Source: Nitrospirales bacterium
GTDB lineage: Bacteria; Nitrospirota; Nitrospiria; Nitrospirales; UBA8639
Assembly: GCA_031315915.1 (NCBI GenBank)
Contig: JALDRK010000011.1
Coordinates: 46,565-110,564, forward strand
Direction of reading: 5' to 3'
DNA length: 64,000 nt
The notes beneath the pieces are model-generated. The model was given only the letters and a program-made list of their open reading frames with translations, was not told where the DNA came from and made no database searches. The position numbers and the translations under genes are program-made. This document shows, one piece after another, positions 46,591-56,500 of this stretch; position 1 is the stretch's first letter, and the number at the start of each line of letters is the position of its first letter.

Positions 46591-46608
46591 TAGGTGACCG
46601 GTCGCCTA
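46591..46608. promoter_or_regulatory. 18-bp palindromic operator candidate
   Basis: TAGGTGACCGGTCGCCTA is a palindrome with a single mismatched pair, 43 nt upstream of the first gene of the efflux operon. Size and GACCGGTC core fit TetR-family operators. No TetR gene is in the window. A terminator role is unlikely as no loop or T-run follows. Confidence 0.55.
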
Positions 46609-46651
46609 GCCTCCTCTGGACGTCGTACAGGTTTCCCTCCCTCAACTGAAA

Positions 46652-48250
46652 ATGTCAAGACGGCTCCCAAAACGCCTGAAAGGTTGGCCATTTATCCTGT
46701 TTAACATTACCCTCGGTCTTGGGCATATCGTTGTGATGTTCAATGCCGGGTCCTACGTTGCGCTGTTACCCCATGTGGCCGGCGACCTGGAAGGCGTATT
46801 GCCAAGTTTTCTGAGCTGGGCTCAGACGGATTTCATGATCGCCCTGGCGCTGGGCATTCCCATTGGCCGCACTCTGTCTGACCGGTTCGGCAATTATCGT
46901 GTGTTTATTGGCGCCTTTCTTGTGTATGCGATCGCTTCATATTTGGGCGGCATCAGCCAGACCCATTGGGAGTTTCTGAATGCCCGAATTCTGCAAGGGT
47001 TTACAGGCGGGCTTACGATTTTTCTCTCACAAGATATGCTGCTCAGAGAGTACCCCGACCGGCTTAAATCGTTGGGATTAGCGATATGGGGGTTGTTAAC
47101 TATTACGCCGTTTACCATCGGTCTTCCCGTGGGCGGATGGATCGCGGATGATCTTGGGTGGCGTTATTTGTTTTATCTAGATGTGGTCCTTTCCATGATC
47201 GTGGCGGGTTTCATGGGGTCGTTATTGTATGGTCGGGAGTTTCATCGCCAGCGTACCCGGTTCGACTTCGTGGGATTTTTTCTGTTGGCCGTCATTTTGG
47301 TTGGCATTCAGACTCTTCTCAATATGGGCAACGATTTTGACTGGCTTGACTCGATCTTCCTCCGTGGTGTCCTGATCGTCGTCATCGCGGCTGTTCCTTG
47401 TTTTGTTATCTGGGAACTGGGCGAACGTCGCCCGATTTTGGATCTCCGGTTATTCGCCGATCGGAATTTTACGATTGGCCTGATCTGTTTGGTCGTGGGG
47501 TTCTTTTCGATCCAGGGACTCCTCACCCTTCTGATCGTCCAGCTTCAATTGTTGATGGGCTATTCGTCTCTACTTGCCGGCATTGTGTTCCTGCCGATGA
47601 TCCTATTGGGGGCTCCAATGATCGCCCTGATGCACGAGCTCTCCAAGCGAGTTGATGTTCGCCTCCTTGTCTGCCTCAATTTTCTTGGATTTGCTTTCAC
47701 TCTATACTGGATTGGCCTGTACGACGATCCTCACTCATTTGATCAGATTTTCTGGCCCATGCTGCTCGAAGGGTTTTTTCTGGGCTCGTTTTTTACTCCC
47801 ATAACGGTGCTCACCCTTCACAGATTATCCGGCGTTCAAGTGATGCGCGCGGCGGAGGCGGCCAATCTGTTACGTATCGCCGCCGGAGGGTTCGGCATCA
47901 CGTTTCAAGGGATTGTGCTCTTTCGACGCACTCCCTTTCATCAGCTTCATTTGGCGAACCATTTTGGGGGCAGACAGTTTGCGTCCTTCGATGTGCTGAG
48001 AGGATTCTCTACCAAACTGGAAGATGCCGGTCTTGGTTCTGCCATGGTGAATGGCAAGCTCCTCGCCCTTGTCAAACAGTATGCGGGGATTCTGGCCATG
48101 AGCGATGCGTTTCTGTTTGCCAGCTATATGTTTGTCGGACTGGCTACCCTCGTCTGGTTGGCGTATCCGACCCAACTGCCTTTCCATCCAAGCCTGGAAG
48201 AAGAGGTGCTGGAGATGCGGGCCGAAGAACTCATGGAGGAGCCGCCATGA
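46652..48250 (+). CDS. MFS drug exporter, DHA2/EmrB type
   Basis: A 532-residue major facilitator with about 14 TM helices, as in the DHA2 family. Motif A variant GRTLSDRFGNYR is in loop 2-3, motif C-like GLPVGGWIADDLGWRYLFYLDV is in TM5, and TM-rich segments run to about residue 510 followed by an acidic tail (EEEVLEMRAEELMEE). It should export hydrophobic or amphipathic compounds using the proton gradient, passing them through the adaptor and outer-membrane channel encoded next. Its stop overlaps the next start by 4 nt (ATGA). No clear Shine-Dalgarno is visible before the ATG. Confidence 0.9.
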   Translation: MSRRLPKRLKGWPFILFNITLGLGHIVVMFNAGSYVALLPHVAGDLEGVLPSFLSWAQTDFMIALALGIPIGRTLSDRFGNYRVFIGAFLVYAIASYLGGISQTHWEFLNARILQGFTGGLTIFLSQDMLLREYPDRLKSLGLAIWGLLTITPFTIGLPVGGWIADDLGWRYLFYLDVVLSMIVAGFMGSLLYGREFHRQRTRFDFVGFFLLAVILVGIQTLLNMGNDFDWLDSIFLRGVLIVVIAAVPCFVIWELGERRPILDLRLFADRNFTIGLICLVVGFFSIQGLLTLLIVQLQLLMGYSSLLAGIVFLPMILLGAPMIALMHELSKRVDVRLLVCLNFLGFAFTLYWIGLYDDPHSFDQIFWPMLLEGFFLGSFFTPITVLTLHRLSGVQVMRAAEAANLLRIAAGGFGITFQGIVLFRRTPFHQLHLANHFGGRQFASFDVLRGFSTKLEDAGLGSAMVNGKLLALVKQYAGILAMSDAFLFASYMFVGLATLVWLAYPTQLPFHPSLEEEVLEMRAEELMEEPP

Positions 48251-49758
48251 GTTCGCAGTCCGCCTTGAAACGGCATGGGCTTTTTGCGTTCGGTATCGGC
48301 TGCCTGTTCCTCGGTGTCGGGTGTGCCTGGATTCCTTCAGGCGAAAAATCTGCCGAATTCCTAGAGCCTCCTTCCATGAAGGAGATACTTTCCCATGCTG
48401 CTCATCATGAATCCGAGAGCCCGCTCCCGGAATGGCCTGAAGACCGTTGGTGGCAAGAATTCGGGAGTCCCGAACTTACCGGGTTGATCGATAGTGCTCT
48501 CAAGGATAACCCTGGTCTCAAGGTCGCCTACGCCCGTCTTCATGAAGCGCATGCCCTTGTCCGCGTCGAAGGGGCGAGATTGTTGCCGTTCCTGGAGGCG
48601 GACGCCGAGCTGACCGCGGAGCGTATTTCCGAACACGGCGTATTTGCCGCCCTCAATCCTGAGGTGGCCGGGGCTGATATTGCGTTAGGCCTGATTCATC
48701 CATTGAGTTTGCGGTGGGAGCTGGATTTCTGGGGGAAAAATCGCGCCATGATGGAATCTGCAATGAGCAGGGAATTGGCCCATAATGCGGAATGGGCGGA
48801 GGTGCGATTGAGGTTGACCGCAGGGATCGCGCGGGCCTACTTCCGCAGGGTCGCGTTGCGCCAGCAGCTTGAGCTGGTCGAGGCCATGGTGGACCTTCGT
48901 CACGATCTCCTGAATCTGGCCAAGATCCGGTTTCGGTCTGGCCTGGATGACGCGAATTCGGTTAAACGGGCTACTGCGGAACTAGAGGCGGCGAACAAGC
49001 GGAAAGCCGGCACCAGGGAGCAGTTGGACTTCCAGCAGTATTTGTTGGTCAGGCTGAGCGGTCACGGACCTGATTGGGGAGAGCAGCTGTTTACCGATAC
49101 GGTGATGATGCCACGGCGAATTCCGTTGCCTCCGGAACTACCGATAGGGCTGTTGGCGCACCGCCCGGATCTCGCCGCAGCCAAATATCGAGCCGAGGCC
49201 GCAGCCAAGATGATTACGGTGGCGAAAACTCAATTTCTCCCCACGATCGACTTGAATGGGTTTGTGGGTTTGAGGGCTTTGACTCTGGCGAGCGGGATCG
49301 GTTCTTTGGGAAATTTTCTTTTTTCATCGTCCAGCCTCGCATACGGAGGCGGGCCGGGTCTGCGGCTTCCCTGGTTCGAAGGCGGTCGTCTTCGCGGTGA
49401 ACTGGAAGCGCAACGGAAAGAATACGACGTGGCAGTGGAACTCTATAACGACACGTTGCTGGAGGCCATGCGGGAGGTTGCCGACAGTCTGAGTGTCTGG
49501 CATGAGACTCGTTCCATGCTTGAGGCGCACCGTCGCCTGCTGACATCGGTAAGTGACGACTGGCAGCTTGTTGAAGTGCGCTTTCGTAGCGGTCTGGACG
49601 ATCGCCGTGAGGTGTTGAAGCAGCATCATGCCGTATTGGATCAGGAATTCGCATTAAAGGCCCTGGAAGCTGATCAACTTGTGTCAATGGTGGGTTTGAT
49701 CGAAGCCCTGGGTGGTGGATACCCCATCGTTCGAGACACCCAACAAGCAACGGAATAA
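48247..49758 (+). CDS. Outer-membrane efflux lipoprotein, NodT/OprM type
   Basis: A 503-residue RND/MFS-associated outer-membrane factor. A signal peptide ends in a lipobox (FLGVGCAW, Cys at about residue 27). Two OEP repeats follow, each with long alpha-helical hairpins; the first contains DRWWQEFGSPELTGLIDSALKDNP, typical of NodT, and the second has PELPIGLLAHRPDLAAAKYRAEAAAK. It forms a trimeric beta-barrel/alpha-tunnel. It overlaps the MFS gene by 4 nt and precedes the adaptor by 4 nt. Confidence 0.92.
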   Translation: MSSQSALKRHGLFAFGIGCLFLGVGCAWIPSGEKSAEFLEPPSMKEILSHAAHHESESPLPEWPEDRWWQEFGSPELTGLIDSALKDNPGLKVAYARLHEAHALVRVEGARLLPFLEADAELTAERISEHGVFAALNPEVAGADIALGLIHPLSLRWELDFWGKNRAMMESAMSRELAHNAEWAEVRLRLTAGIARAYFRRVALRQQLELVEAMVDLRHDLLNLAKIRFRSGLDDANSVKRATAELEAANKRKAGTREQLDFQQYLLVRLSGHGPDWGEQLFTDTVMMPRRIPLPPELPIGLLAHRPDLAAAKYRAEAAAKMITVAKTQFLPTIDLNGFVGLRALTLASGIGSLGNFLFSSSSLAYGGGPGLRLPWFEGGRLRGELEAQRKEYDVAVELYNDTLLEAMREVADSLSVWHETRSMLEAHRRLLTSVSDDWQLVEVRFRSGLDDRREVLKQHHAVLDQEFALKALEADQLVSMVGLIEALGGGYPIVRDTQQATE

Positions 49759-49762
49759 AATA

Positions 49763-50956
49763 ATGAGCACAACTCCCGTTAAAATTCGCCACAAGGAAAT
49801 TCGTAGCCGACGTAACCGTCGTCTTGCGTTGGTTGCTCTGATCCTGTTTGCGGCTGCATTGGCTTACGGCGGGTACTGGTGGTACTACGCACGTTTTTGG
49901 GTATGGACCGATAATGCCTTTGTTGCCGGCAACCTCGTCACGTTGGAGGCACAGGCAACGGGCATTATCACCCAGGTTCTTGTTGAGGAAACCCAGCATG
50001 TGGAGAAAGGAGATCTCCTTATCCGTCTTGATGAACATCAGGCCCAGGCCAAACTGGGACGGACACGAGGCTTACTGGGAGGGGAGGTGCGCAGAATCGC
50101 GGCGTTATTCGCCAAAAGAAGGCAGATCCAGCAAAAATTCACCTCCAGGGTGGCTCGACTCGACTTAGTACGCCATGATGTAGCCCGATTCCGGGAGGCG
50201 CTCCCGAGCGGGGCAATTTCTGAGCAAGTCCTCGAGAATGCGCTCGACCAAATGCGAGCGCTTCAGGCCGAAGTCAGAGAAATCCGGGAGGAATTCCAAT
50301 CCATTACAGCGGAGGTAGGAGGCGTCACTATCGTACATCATCCAGCCGTAGAGGCCGCCAAACATGAATTTATCACAGCCTATCTCGAATACATCCGCCA
50401 GCGTATTCGGGCACCGGCGTCGGGCTATGTGGCCAAGCGAAAGGCTCAGGTCGGAGACCAGGTTCATCCGGGTGTTCCGCTGATGACGATTGTGCCTTTG
50501 GATCATCTATGGGTGGAAGTGAATTTGCGGGAAACCGAAATGCAGCATGTGCGGCCGGGCCAATCGGCACTGATTAATGTCGATGTATACGGGAAGCGCC
50601 ACACGTACCATGGGATGGTCGAAGGGCTAGTGCCTGGCACCGGCAGCGTATTCGCCTTGTTGCCTCCTGAAAATGCGACCGGCAATTTCATTCATATTGT
50701 GGAACGCGTGCCCGTGCGTGTGGCCTTTGTGAAAGAAGAGATCCTGGAACATCCCGTCCGTCCGGGATTGTCGACCAAAACCTATATCGATGTGAGCGAG
50801 CCGGAACGCCCTCTTGGTGTCTCGCTGGCAGCCCCTTCCACTCAGGAGTATGAGACGGACATCTATGCCGATGAACTCACCGATGCAGAGTCCTTGGCAC
50901 GAGAGATTATCATGGAGAACCTTGTTTTGAAACATGATCGGCCAGAACCGGTATAG
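49763..50956 (+). CDS. Membrane fusion (adaptor) protein, EmrA/HlyD type
   Basis: A 397-residue periplasmic adaptor: N-terminal TM helix (about 20-40), lipoyl half-motifs (WTDNAFVAGNLVTLEAQATGII, then IRAPASGYVAKRKAQVGDQVHPG), an alpha-hairpin (about 95-205) and a beta-barrel domain (LWVEVNLRETEMQHVRPGQSALINVDVYG). This order is typical of EmrA. The start at 49763 avoids overlap with the preceding gene and puts the TM helix at the right place. It is the last gene of the three-gene efflux operon. Confidence 0.92.
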   Translation: MSTTPVKIRHKEIRSRRNRRLALVALILFAAALAYGGYWWYYARFWVWTDNAFVAGNLVTLEAQATGIITQVLVEETQHVEKGDLLIRLDEHQAQAKLGRTRGLLGGEVRRIAALFAKRRQIQQKFTSRVARLDLVRHDVARFREALPSGAISEQVLENALDQMRALQAEVREIREEFQSITAEVGGVTIVHHPAVEAAKHEFITAYLEYIRQRIRAPASGYVAKRKAQVGDQVHPGVPLMTIVPLDHLWVEVNLRETEMQHVRPGQSALINVDVYGKRHTYHGMVEGLVPGTGSVFALLPPENATGNFIHIVERVPVRVAFVKEEILEHPVRPGLSTKTYIDVSEPERPLGVSLAAPSTQEYETDIYADELTDAESLAREIIMENLVLKHDRPEPV

Positions 50957-50967
50957 GAGGACAAGAA

Positions 50968-51328
50968 GTGTGTGGGGCAGTGTCCGTTCAAACGCTCCAT
51001 GTGTCGGGACACGACGCCGATGTCGGAGACATGTATGGCCTGCTATCCGCGGATGAGGGCAAAGAGTTTGCCCATCACGAAGTCATTGTCGAGGCCCTCA
51101 ATGCCGATTTCTATTGTGTCCATCCGTATCCCTCCTGGGAGCGTGACTCAACGAACATACCAACGGACTCATTGCCGGTACGTTCAGAAAAACTGGAATT
51201 TCACGACTATCACCCAGCAGGATCTTGAACACGTCATGCATCGACTCGACAACAGAGCCAGGAAATGCCTTGGTATGCAAATACCCAATCAAGTAGGTTT
51301 TGGTATCAACCCATCGTTGCACTATTGA
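50968..51328 (+). pseudogene. Decayed IS30-family transposase, C-terminal part
   Basis: In one frame GKEFAHHEVIVEALNADFYC, then HPYPSWERDSTN (about 51050-51160), matches the catalytic core region of IS30-group transposases, including the third acidic residue (the E of WER). After a frameshift near 51160 the homology continues as RYVQKNWNFTTITQQDLEHV and RLDNRARKCLGMQIPNQVGFG to the stop at 51328. The first two-thirds of the enzyme is missing. The first 70 nt of the interval are of unclear origin. It marks the right edge of the accessory segment. Confidence 0.82.
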
Positions 51329-51375
51329 GTTGAATAGGCCAAAAGCGATTGTACGATAGATAGAAAGGGAAGGCG

Positions 51376-51606
51376 ATGAATTGTCGACGTTGTAATGGGT
51401 TGATGGGACCGGTGAGTTTGTTGGATCCTCTCCATGAGACAGGAAAACTGTGGACGGTTGCTTGGCAATGTGTCAACTGTGGTGAGATCGTGGATTCATT
51501 AATTTTACAGAACCGGGAAAACCTTCCTCCCCCGCTTATTGGTCATGCCCGATTAAAGAAATTTAACCCTGTGTCCCGATCTTCGTCCAAACGAAACTCT
51601 TCTTGA
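51376..51606 (+). CDS. Small zinc-ribbon protein
   Basis: A 76-residue protein with two CxxC knuckles, CRRC (about residues 3-6) and CVNC (about 32-35), forming a zinc ribbon. The rest is a basic Ser-rich tail. AGAAAGGGAAGG upstream is a good ribosome-binding site. Such small ribbon proteins are frequent in Nitrospira by my recollection; their role is unknown. It sits at the start of the copper-enzyme block but lacks copper motifs. Confidence 0.7.
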   Translation: MNCRRCNGLMGPVSLLDPLHETGKLWTVAWQCVNCGEIVDSLILQNRENLPPPLIGHARLKKFNPVSRSSSKRNSS

Positions 51607-52010
51607 AGGTTCGCGGCAGCCTCTCCGGGGTCCCGCCCCCCACATCCTGATCCATCACTTGTTCCCGACAGCACCCGGGTTTTCCATGAAAAGTTTTCAG
51701 AATTTCCTGATTGTGTGGCAGGGTGTCGGAACTCCCTTCTGCAAACACCGGCGAAATTTCGCCGGATGCTCTGCTCTGAAGCGCCCGCGTTATATCGTGT
51801 GGGATATGCCTGTGCCCACCACGGTATGTCGCGACTCATGTAGTTTGTAAGAGTCATTACAAAATGGACCACTAAATTCATTCTTTCTTTCAATGAGATT
51901 TCTTTCAATAGTTGAAAAGAATTGATTGGCGCAGGTTTTGCCTAGGAGTAGACGGCATGTAGAAGTAAGAGAAAGCAACGTATGCGATCTAATGGAAGGA
52001 ACTTGTTGTT
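51607..52010. other. Intergenic region upstream of nirK-like gene
   Basis: About 400 nt with no supported gene. A minus-strand frame of 61 codons (51563-51748) overlaps the zinc-ribbon gene antisense and is not recognised. The last 200 nt are AT-rich and presumably contain the promoter of the nirK-like gene. GGAAGGAA at about 51996 serves as its ribosome-binding site. Confidence 0.4.
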
Positions 52011-53000
52011 ATGAGATTTTTTACGAAATGGAATCTAATGAATGTGTGTGTGGGATGCGTGTCGTTCCTCATGATAAGCGGTCTGCCATCTGTATCGTCG
52101 GCCAAAACGGTCAATGTGGAACTGACGGCGATTGAGACCGAGGTCGTCATAGATGGAAAGGGTACCACGTACAAGGCCTGGACGTTTAATGGACAATTTC
52201 CCGGTCCTGTCGTGCGGGTCACCGAAGGTGACTTGGTTCATTTTGTCTTGAAAAACCACAAAGACAATAGTCGGCCGCATTCCATGGATTTTCATGCTGC
52301 GGAAACCAGCTTTCTTGATAATTACCGTGACATCAACCCTGGGGAGTCGCTCGAATATGTTTGGGTGGCCAAGCGCCCAGGGGTCTTTGCCTATCACTGC
52401 GGAGCATTTCCCATGATTCAGCATATCGCCCGCGGCATGGTTGGAGCCGTCATCGTGGATCCCAAGGATCCTAAGGCTATGCCCAAAGCCGATCGGGAAT
52501 ATGTGTTGGTGCAAACGGAGTTGTATCAAAAAGATCCCGATGACGTGCAGGCGTTTTTCGATCGTCGTTATGACCATGTGGTGTTCAATGGAGGAATTTT
52601 TAAGTATGACCCGGTTCATGCCGCAGCCGGGGGAAATTTTCTGCAGGCAAAACCCGGCGAACGGGTCCGCTTTTTTTTCGTGAATGGTGGCCCCAATAAT
52701 TTTTCCGCGTTGCATCCCATAGCCGAAATCTGGGACGACGCGTGGGAAAGCGGCAACCCCGCCAATCGGCTTCAGGGTGTGCAGACTTTTGTCATCGGTC
52801 CTGCGGGAGGAGCTATTCTGGATGTGGTGGTAGAGCAGGAGGGGGTGTACCCGGTTGTCACGCATTCCTTAACGGATGCCCTCAGAGGGGCCATTGCTCT
52901 CCTTGAGGTGAAGCCGGAAGCCAAGGCATTGGAATTGATGCCGTATGTCATTTCAAAGCAGCCAACCTTGAAAGAAGTCACTCAGGCGGTGGGAGACTGA
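52011..53000 (+). CDS. nirK: Copper-containing nitrite reductase-like protein (NirK)
   Basis: A 329-residue two-cupredoxin-domain protein with a signal peptide (cleavage near residue 31). All NirK copper ligands are present. Type 1 site: His90, Cys130, His138, Met143. Type 2 site: His95, His129 and His285. The catalytic pair is Asp93 (DFHAA) and His235 (SALHPIAEIW). Spacing follows characterised NirK enzymes, with one residue less between Cys and the second type 1 His. It would reduce nitrite to nitric oxide in the periplasm, or, in nitrite oxidisers, serve a role not settled in the literature. Followed after 560 nt by the giant multicopper oxidase. Two-domain multicopper oxidases are the main alternative, but the Asp/His pair argues for NirK. 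Confidence 0.82.
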   Translation: MRFFTKWNLMNVCVGCVSFLMISGLPSVSSAKTVNVELTAIETEVVIDGKGTTYKAWTFNGQFPGPVVRVTEGDLVHFVLKNHKDNSRPHSMDFHAAETSFLDNYRDINPGESLEYVWVAKRPGVFAYHCGAFPMIQHIARGMVGAVIVDPKDPKAMPKADREYVLVQTELYQKDPDDVQAFFDRRYDHVVFNGGIFKYDPVHAAAGGNFLQAKPGERVRFFFVNGGPNNFSALHPIAEIWDDAWESGNPANRLQGVQTFVIGPAGGAILDVVVEQEGVYPVVTHSLTDALRGAIALLEVKPEAKALELMPYVISKQPTLKEVTQAVGD

Positions 53001-53235
53001 CGGTATTGGACCGCCATCCGCTAACCATGGTCCTCAGGCGCTCGTCTGCCACCACCATGGATCGCAGGAACTCATTTTGGTATGTGAGGAACCATCACGG
53101 TTATTAAGGCAAATAGGCCATTCAACAGGAAAAAAGGCAGAGCTCTAGCGGGTATGAGCCATGGTTTGAGCCTTGCTCAATGAAATGTTCATGAAGTTTA
53201 ACCGGGGGAAAGTGTGATCGCACCAATTGATATCC

Positions 53236-53418
53236 ATGTGGCGCCATAAAGGTAATCAGGATTGGGATCGCCATAGTCAGAGCCAAAATTTTTCGGTTCT
53301 CTTGTTGGTATCTGGGATGTCAGTTTTATTGTGGACGAATATGCCGCCTGGCGGTGAGAAACCCAAAGGAAAAGTGTTCACCGGAATAAACACTGAAGGC
53401 GATGCGCTCTCCTCCTAA
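53236..53418 (+). CDS. Possible small membrane protein
   Basis: A 60-codon frame with a basic N-terminus and one TM-like segment (NFSVLLLVSGMSVLLWTNM) followed by a Lys-rich polar tail. No good Shine-Dalgarno precedes the ATG; TTG at 53227 is in frame. It sits alone between the nirK-like gene and the giant oxidase. The sequence looks protein-like but could be chance. Otherwise the 560-nt gap shows nothing else. Confidence 0.35.
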   Translation: MWRHKGNQDWDRHSQSQNFSVLLLVSGMSVLLWTNMPPGGEKPKGKVFTGINTEGDALSS

Positions 53419-53564
53419 CTGCCGGGATCGCCGGATATGTGAATTGGAGTAGGCGAAAATAAACTGACTTCAGATACGACATACTTGGATGCATTGACCT
53501 CTTGAAAAAAGTCTACAGGGCAAAATTACATAATAGGTTTTCCATCATGAGGAGGGGGAATTGT

Positions 53565-56500
53565 ATGTTGTGGTGTAACAAACTGTTTCAGGCAACCACT
53601 CTCTTGACGGCAAGTACCGGTCTTGCTCTCGTAATGGGTGGTGTGGGGTTTGGGGAGGAGCGTCATCCAACCGAATCGAATACGCACTCGGGTCACCGGG
53701 TGGCATCCTCATCTGAGAAATTTAATAACTGGGTAGAAAAATTAAAAGGTCAAACGGTGGTGGAAGATTCCATTGAGGGGCGGCCTGATCGGGCGGCGAA
53801 GGTGGATCGGCAACATGAACGGTTAATGGCCAAAATGGGTCATCAGATGCAAGCGGACATGCAGCGAGCCGGCACCGATGGTTCCTATCATACCACGTCA
53901 ATGTTGCATCAATATGGAGCGGGCGGACAGGATTATCTTTTAGCTTCGGATCGTGAGGTTGAGCCCGTCTCGAGTCAAGTCGGACGGTGTCCGGCCAATG
54001 CACCCGAAAAACATTTCGATATTTCTGCGATCAATGTGGAAATTACTCTGAATCAATGGCTGGATTATTATCCGGGCTATATGTATGTCCTGACGAAGAA
54101 TATTGAGAAAGTGCGGGAGGAGGAAGCCCGCAATGCCAAGGCCCGTGAACAAGAGGGTTTCGATCAGGGTTCGGTGTCCAATGGCTTGCAAACGGGTTGG
54201 ATTCAGCCGTTGGTCGTCCGGGCGAATCAGGGCGATTGCATGAGAGTCACCTTACGGAATCAATTGGACTTCGGCGAATCCGTGAGTTTTCACATTCACG
54301 GGTCCAGTATGGTCGTGAGTCACACCGGACAACCGGCCACCACCACGAATCCGGACTCGGTCGTAGAAGAGGGGCAAACTATAGATCTGGAATGGTACAT
54401 CCATCCGGAGACTCAGGAGGGAGGACGGCAGTTCCATAGCTATAGTAACGATCGTGAGTTAACCGTTATGGGAATGTTTGGAGCCATGATCGTCGAGCCG
54501 AAAGGGTCGACCTATCTTACCGCGGTGAAAAGTAATGGGCCGGCCGAATTGGAAAGCGGATGGCAAGCCATTATTCAAACTCCGGCCACACCAGACTTTC
54601 GTGAATTTGTCGTCATCTACCATGAGGTTGGGGATGAAGCGTTTCGTCCGGTCAATAAACAGGGAGATTTTCTTCCGCAACGTGATCCTATGACCGATGT
54701 GTACCGACCCGGAGCCCGGGCATTGAATTATCGGAGTGAGCCCTTCGGTATCAATTACATGCATCTTCAGCATGAATACTTCGGATTCGAGGACGAATCC
54801 CTGGGGTATAGTTCCTATACGTTTGGAGACGCCCCGACTCCTATTCCGCGCAGTTACCTTGGCGATCCGGCCAAATACAGGCTGATTCACGGAGGTTCGG
54901 AGATTTTCCATTCACATCATCCTCATGGAGGCTCTATCCGCTGGGCGCGAAGTCCGCGGGCGACCGATGAAATGCCCTTATGGCATAAGGCGAAAAATGG
55001 CCCGGTCAAATATCCCGTGATCCGGACCAAATCGGATCGGGTGGATACCGAAGTCATCGGTCCATCGGAAGCCCTGGATTTGGAAACCGAATGTGGATCG
55101 GGTTTGTGTCAGCAGGGTGCGGGCGATTTTTTGTATCACTGTCATGTGGCTCATCATTATGTGGCCGGCATGTGGGGATATTGGCGAGTCTACAACACGC
55201 TTCAAGCTGAAGCGGCTCATACCGACGTGATGCCGGAACTCCAGGAATTGCCGGATCGAATGGGTCGTATGAAACATGGAGTGCCATCCGATCAACTGGT
55301 CGGGAAGACGCTGGATTGGTTCGGAAAAAAGTTTCAGATTATTGAAAAAGGTCAAAGCGATTGGAAGGCAAGCCCGGCGGTGGTGACGATCAAGGATTGG
55401 GTCTCCATGCAACTTCCCACTCCCGGTCAACCGGGACATACCGATGATGAGCGAGGTCAGATTATGGCCTACGATGCGTCGGTGTGGGATTGGACGTGGG
55501 ACGGCAACACGGCCTTAGGCGAACACGAAAGTACGATTGTCAATCCTAAGTATACCTCCCCCACTCCCGGACAACGTCGGGCGCTGCTCTTTGATCCGAT
55601 GACGGGAAAGTTGGCCTGGCCGCACATGACCCCGCATTTCGGAAAACGGGTCCCCTTCGCACCCGATCATAATCCGGCTCCTTGGCTGGAGCCGATCCGA
55701 CGCGATGCGAATGGCAATCCTTCGACTCAACCGGCCAAGCCAGGGGAAAACGGCCGGTGGAGTCTGTGTCCAGACAATGCACGAAGAGCTTATTACAACG
55801 TGCACTTCATTGAGACTCCAATAGAGCTGACCGCCAAGGAAGGCACGGAAGAAGCTGTCGTCGACCCCAAAGGATTGATCTTTGTGGCCCATGAAGAGGA
55901 AGAGGCGATTCGGGCCAATAATGACCTCAAGCTTCCGTTGGTCTTCCGGGCTAATATCTATGATTGTCTGGATTATGTGTTGACGAGTGAATGGGAAGAC
56001 GATGACATCACGAATTTCCAGTCATCCAAGATCAACACGCATTTTCATTTCGTGCAATTCGACACGCAATCATCCGACGGGGTCATTACGGGCATGTCCT
56101 ACGAGCAATCGGTTCGTCCGTTTACCATGTTGGAAAAAAAGTTGAAGAAGGGATTGCCGGTCCCCATGAATGCCGTTTTGCTGGAACCGGCTAAACAAGG
56201 GGAACAAAGTATTAAAGTTTCTAACGCCAAACAGTACCATCAGGATACGTTGCTCTTGGTGGGAGCGGACAATGTCGAAGGCAATGAAATCCGGCGCATC
56301 AAGACCATTGAAGGGCAGACGATTACCTTTCATCAGGCGCTGGAGCACGATCATCCGGCCAACGACATTGTGACGGTGGAGTTTGTCCGCCAACGATTCT
56401 GGTTGGACGCGGACGTGGGAACCGTGTTTTGTCATGATCATGCCTTTGGGGCCACCACCTGGCCACATGGCGGATTCTGTTCGCTTCTCGTGGAACCGGT

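Noticed and set aside
46591..46608. Palindrome after the nxrA fragment as a terminator
   Set aside because: It has no loop and no T-run downstream; a run of T lies upstream instead, and its position favours an operator for the efflux operon.
49214..50038. A 274-codon minus-strand frame across the outer-membrane factor and adaptor genes
   Set aside because: It spans two well-supported plus-strand genes and shows no recognisable domain.
52035..52865. A 276-codon minus-strand frame opposite the nirK-like gene
   Set aside because: The plus-strand frame has the full copper-ligand set and signal peptide; the antisense frame has no family features.
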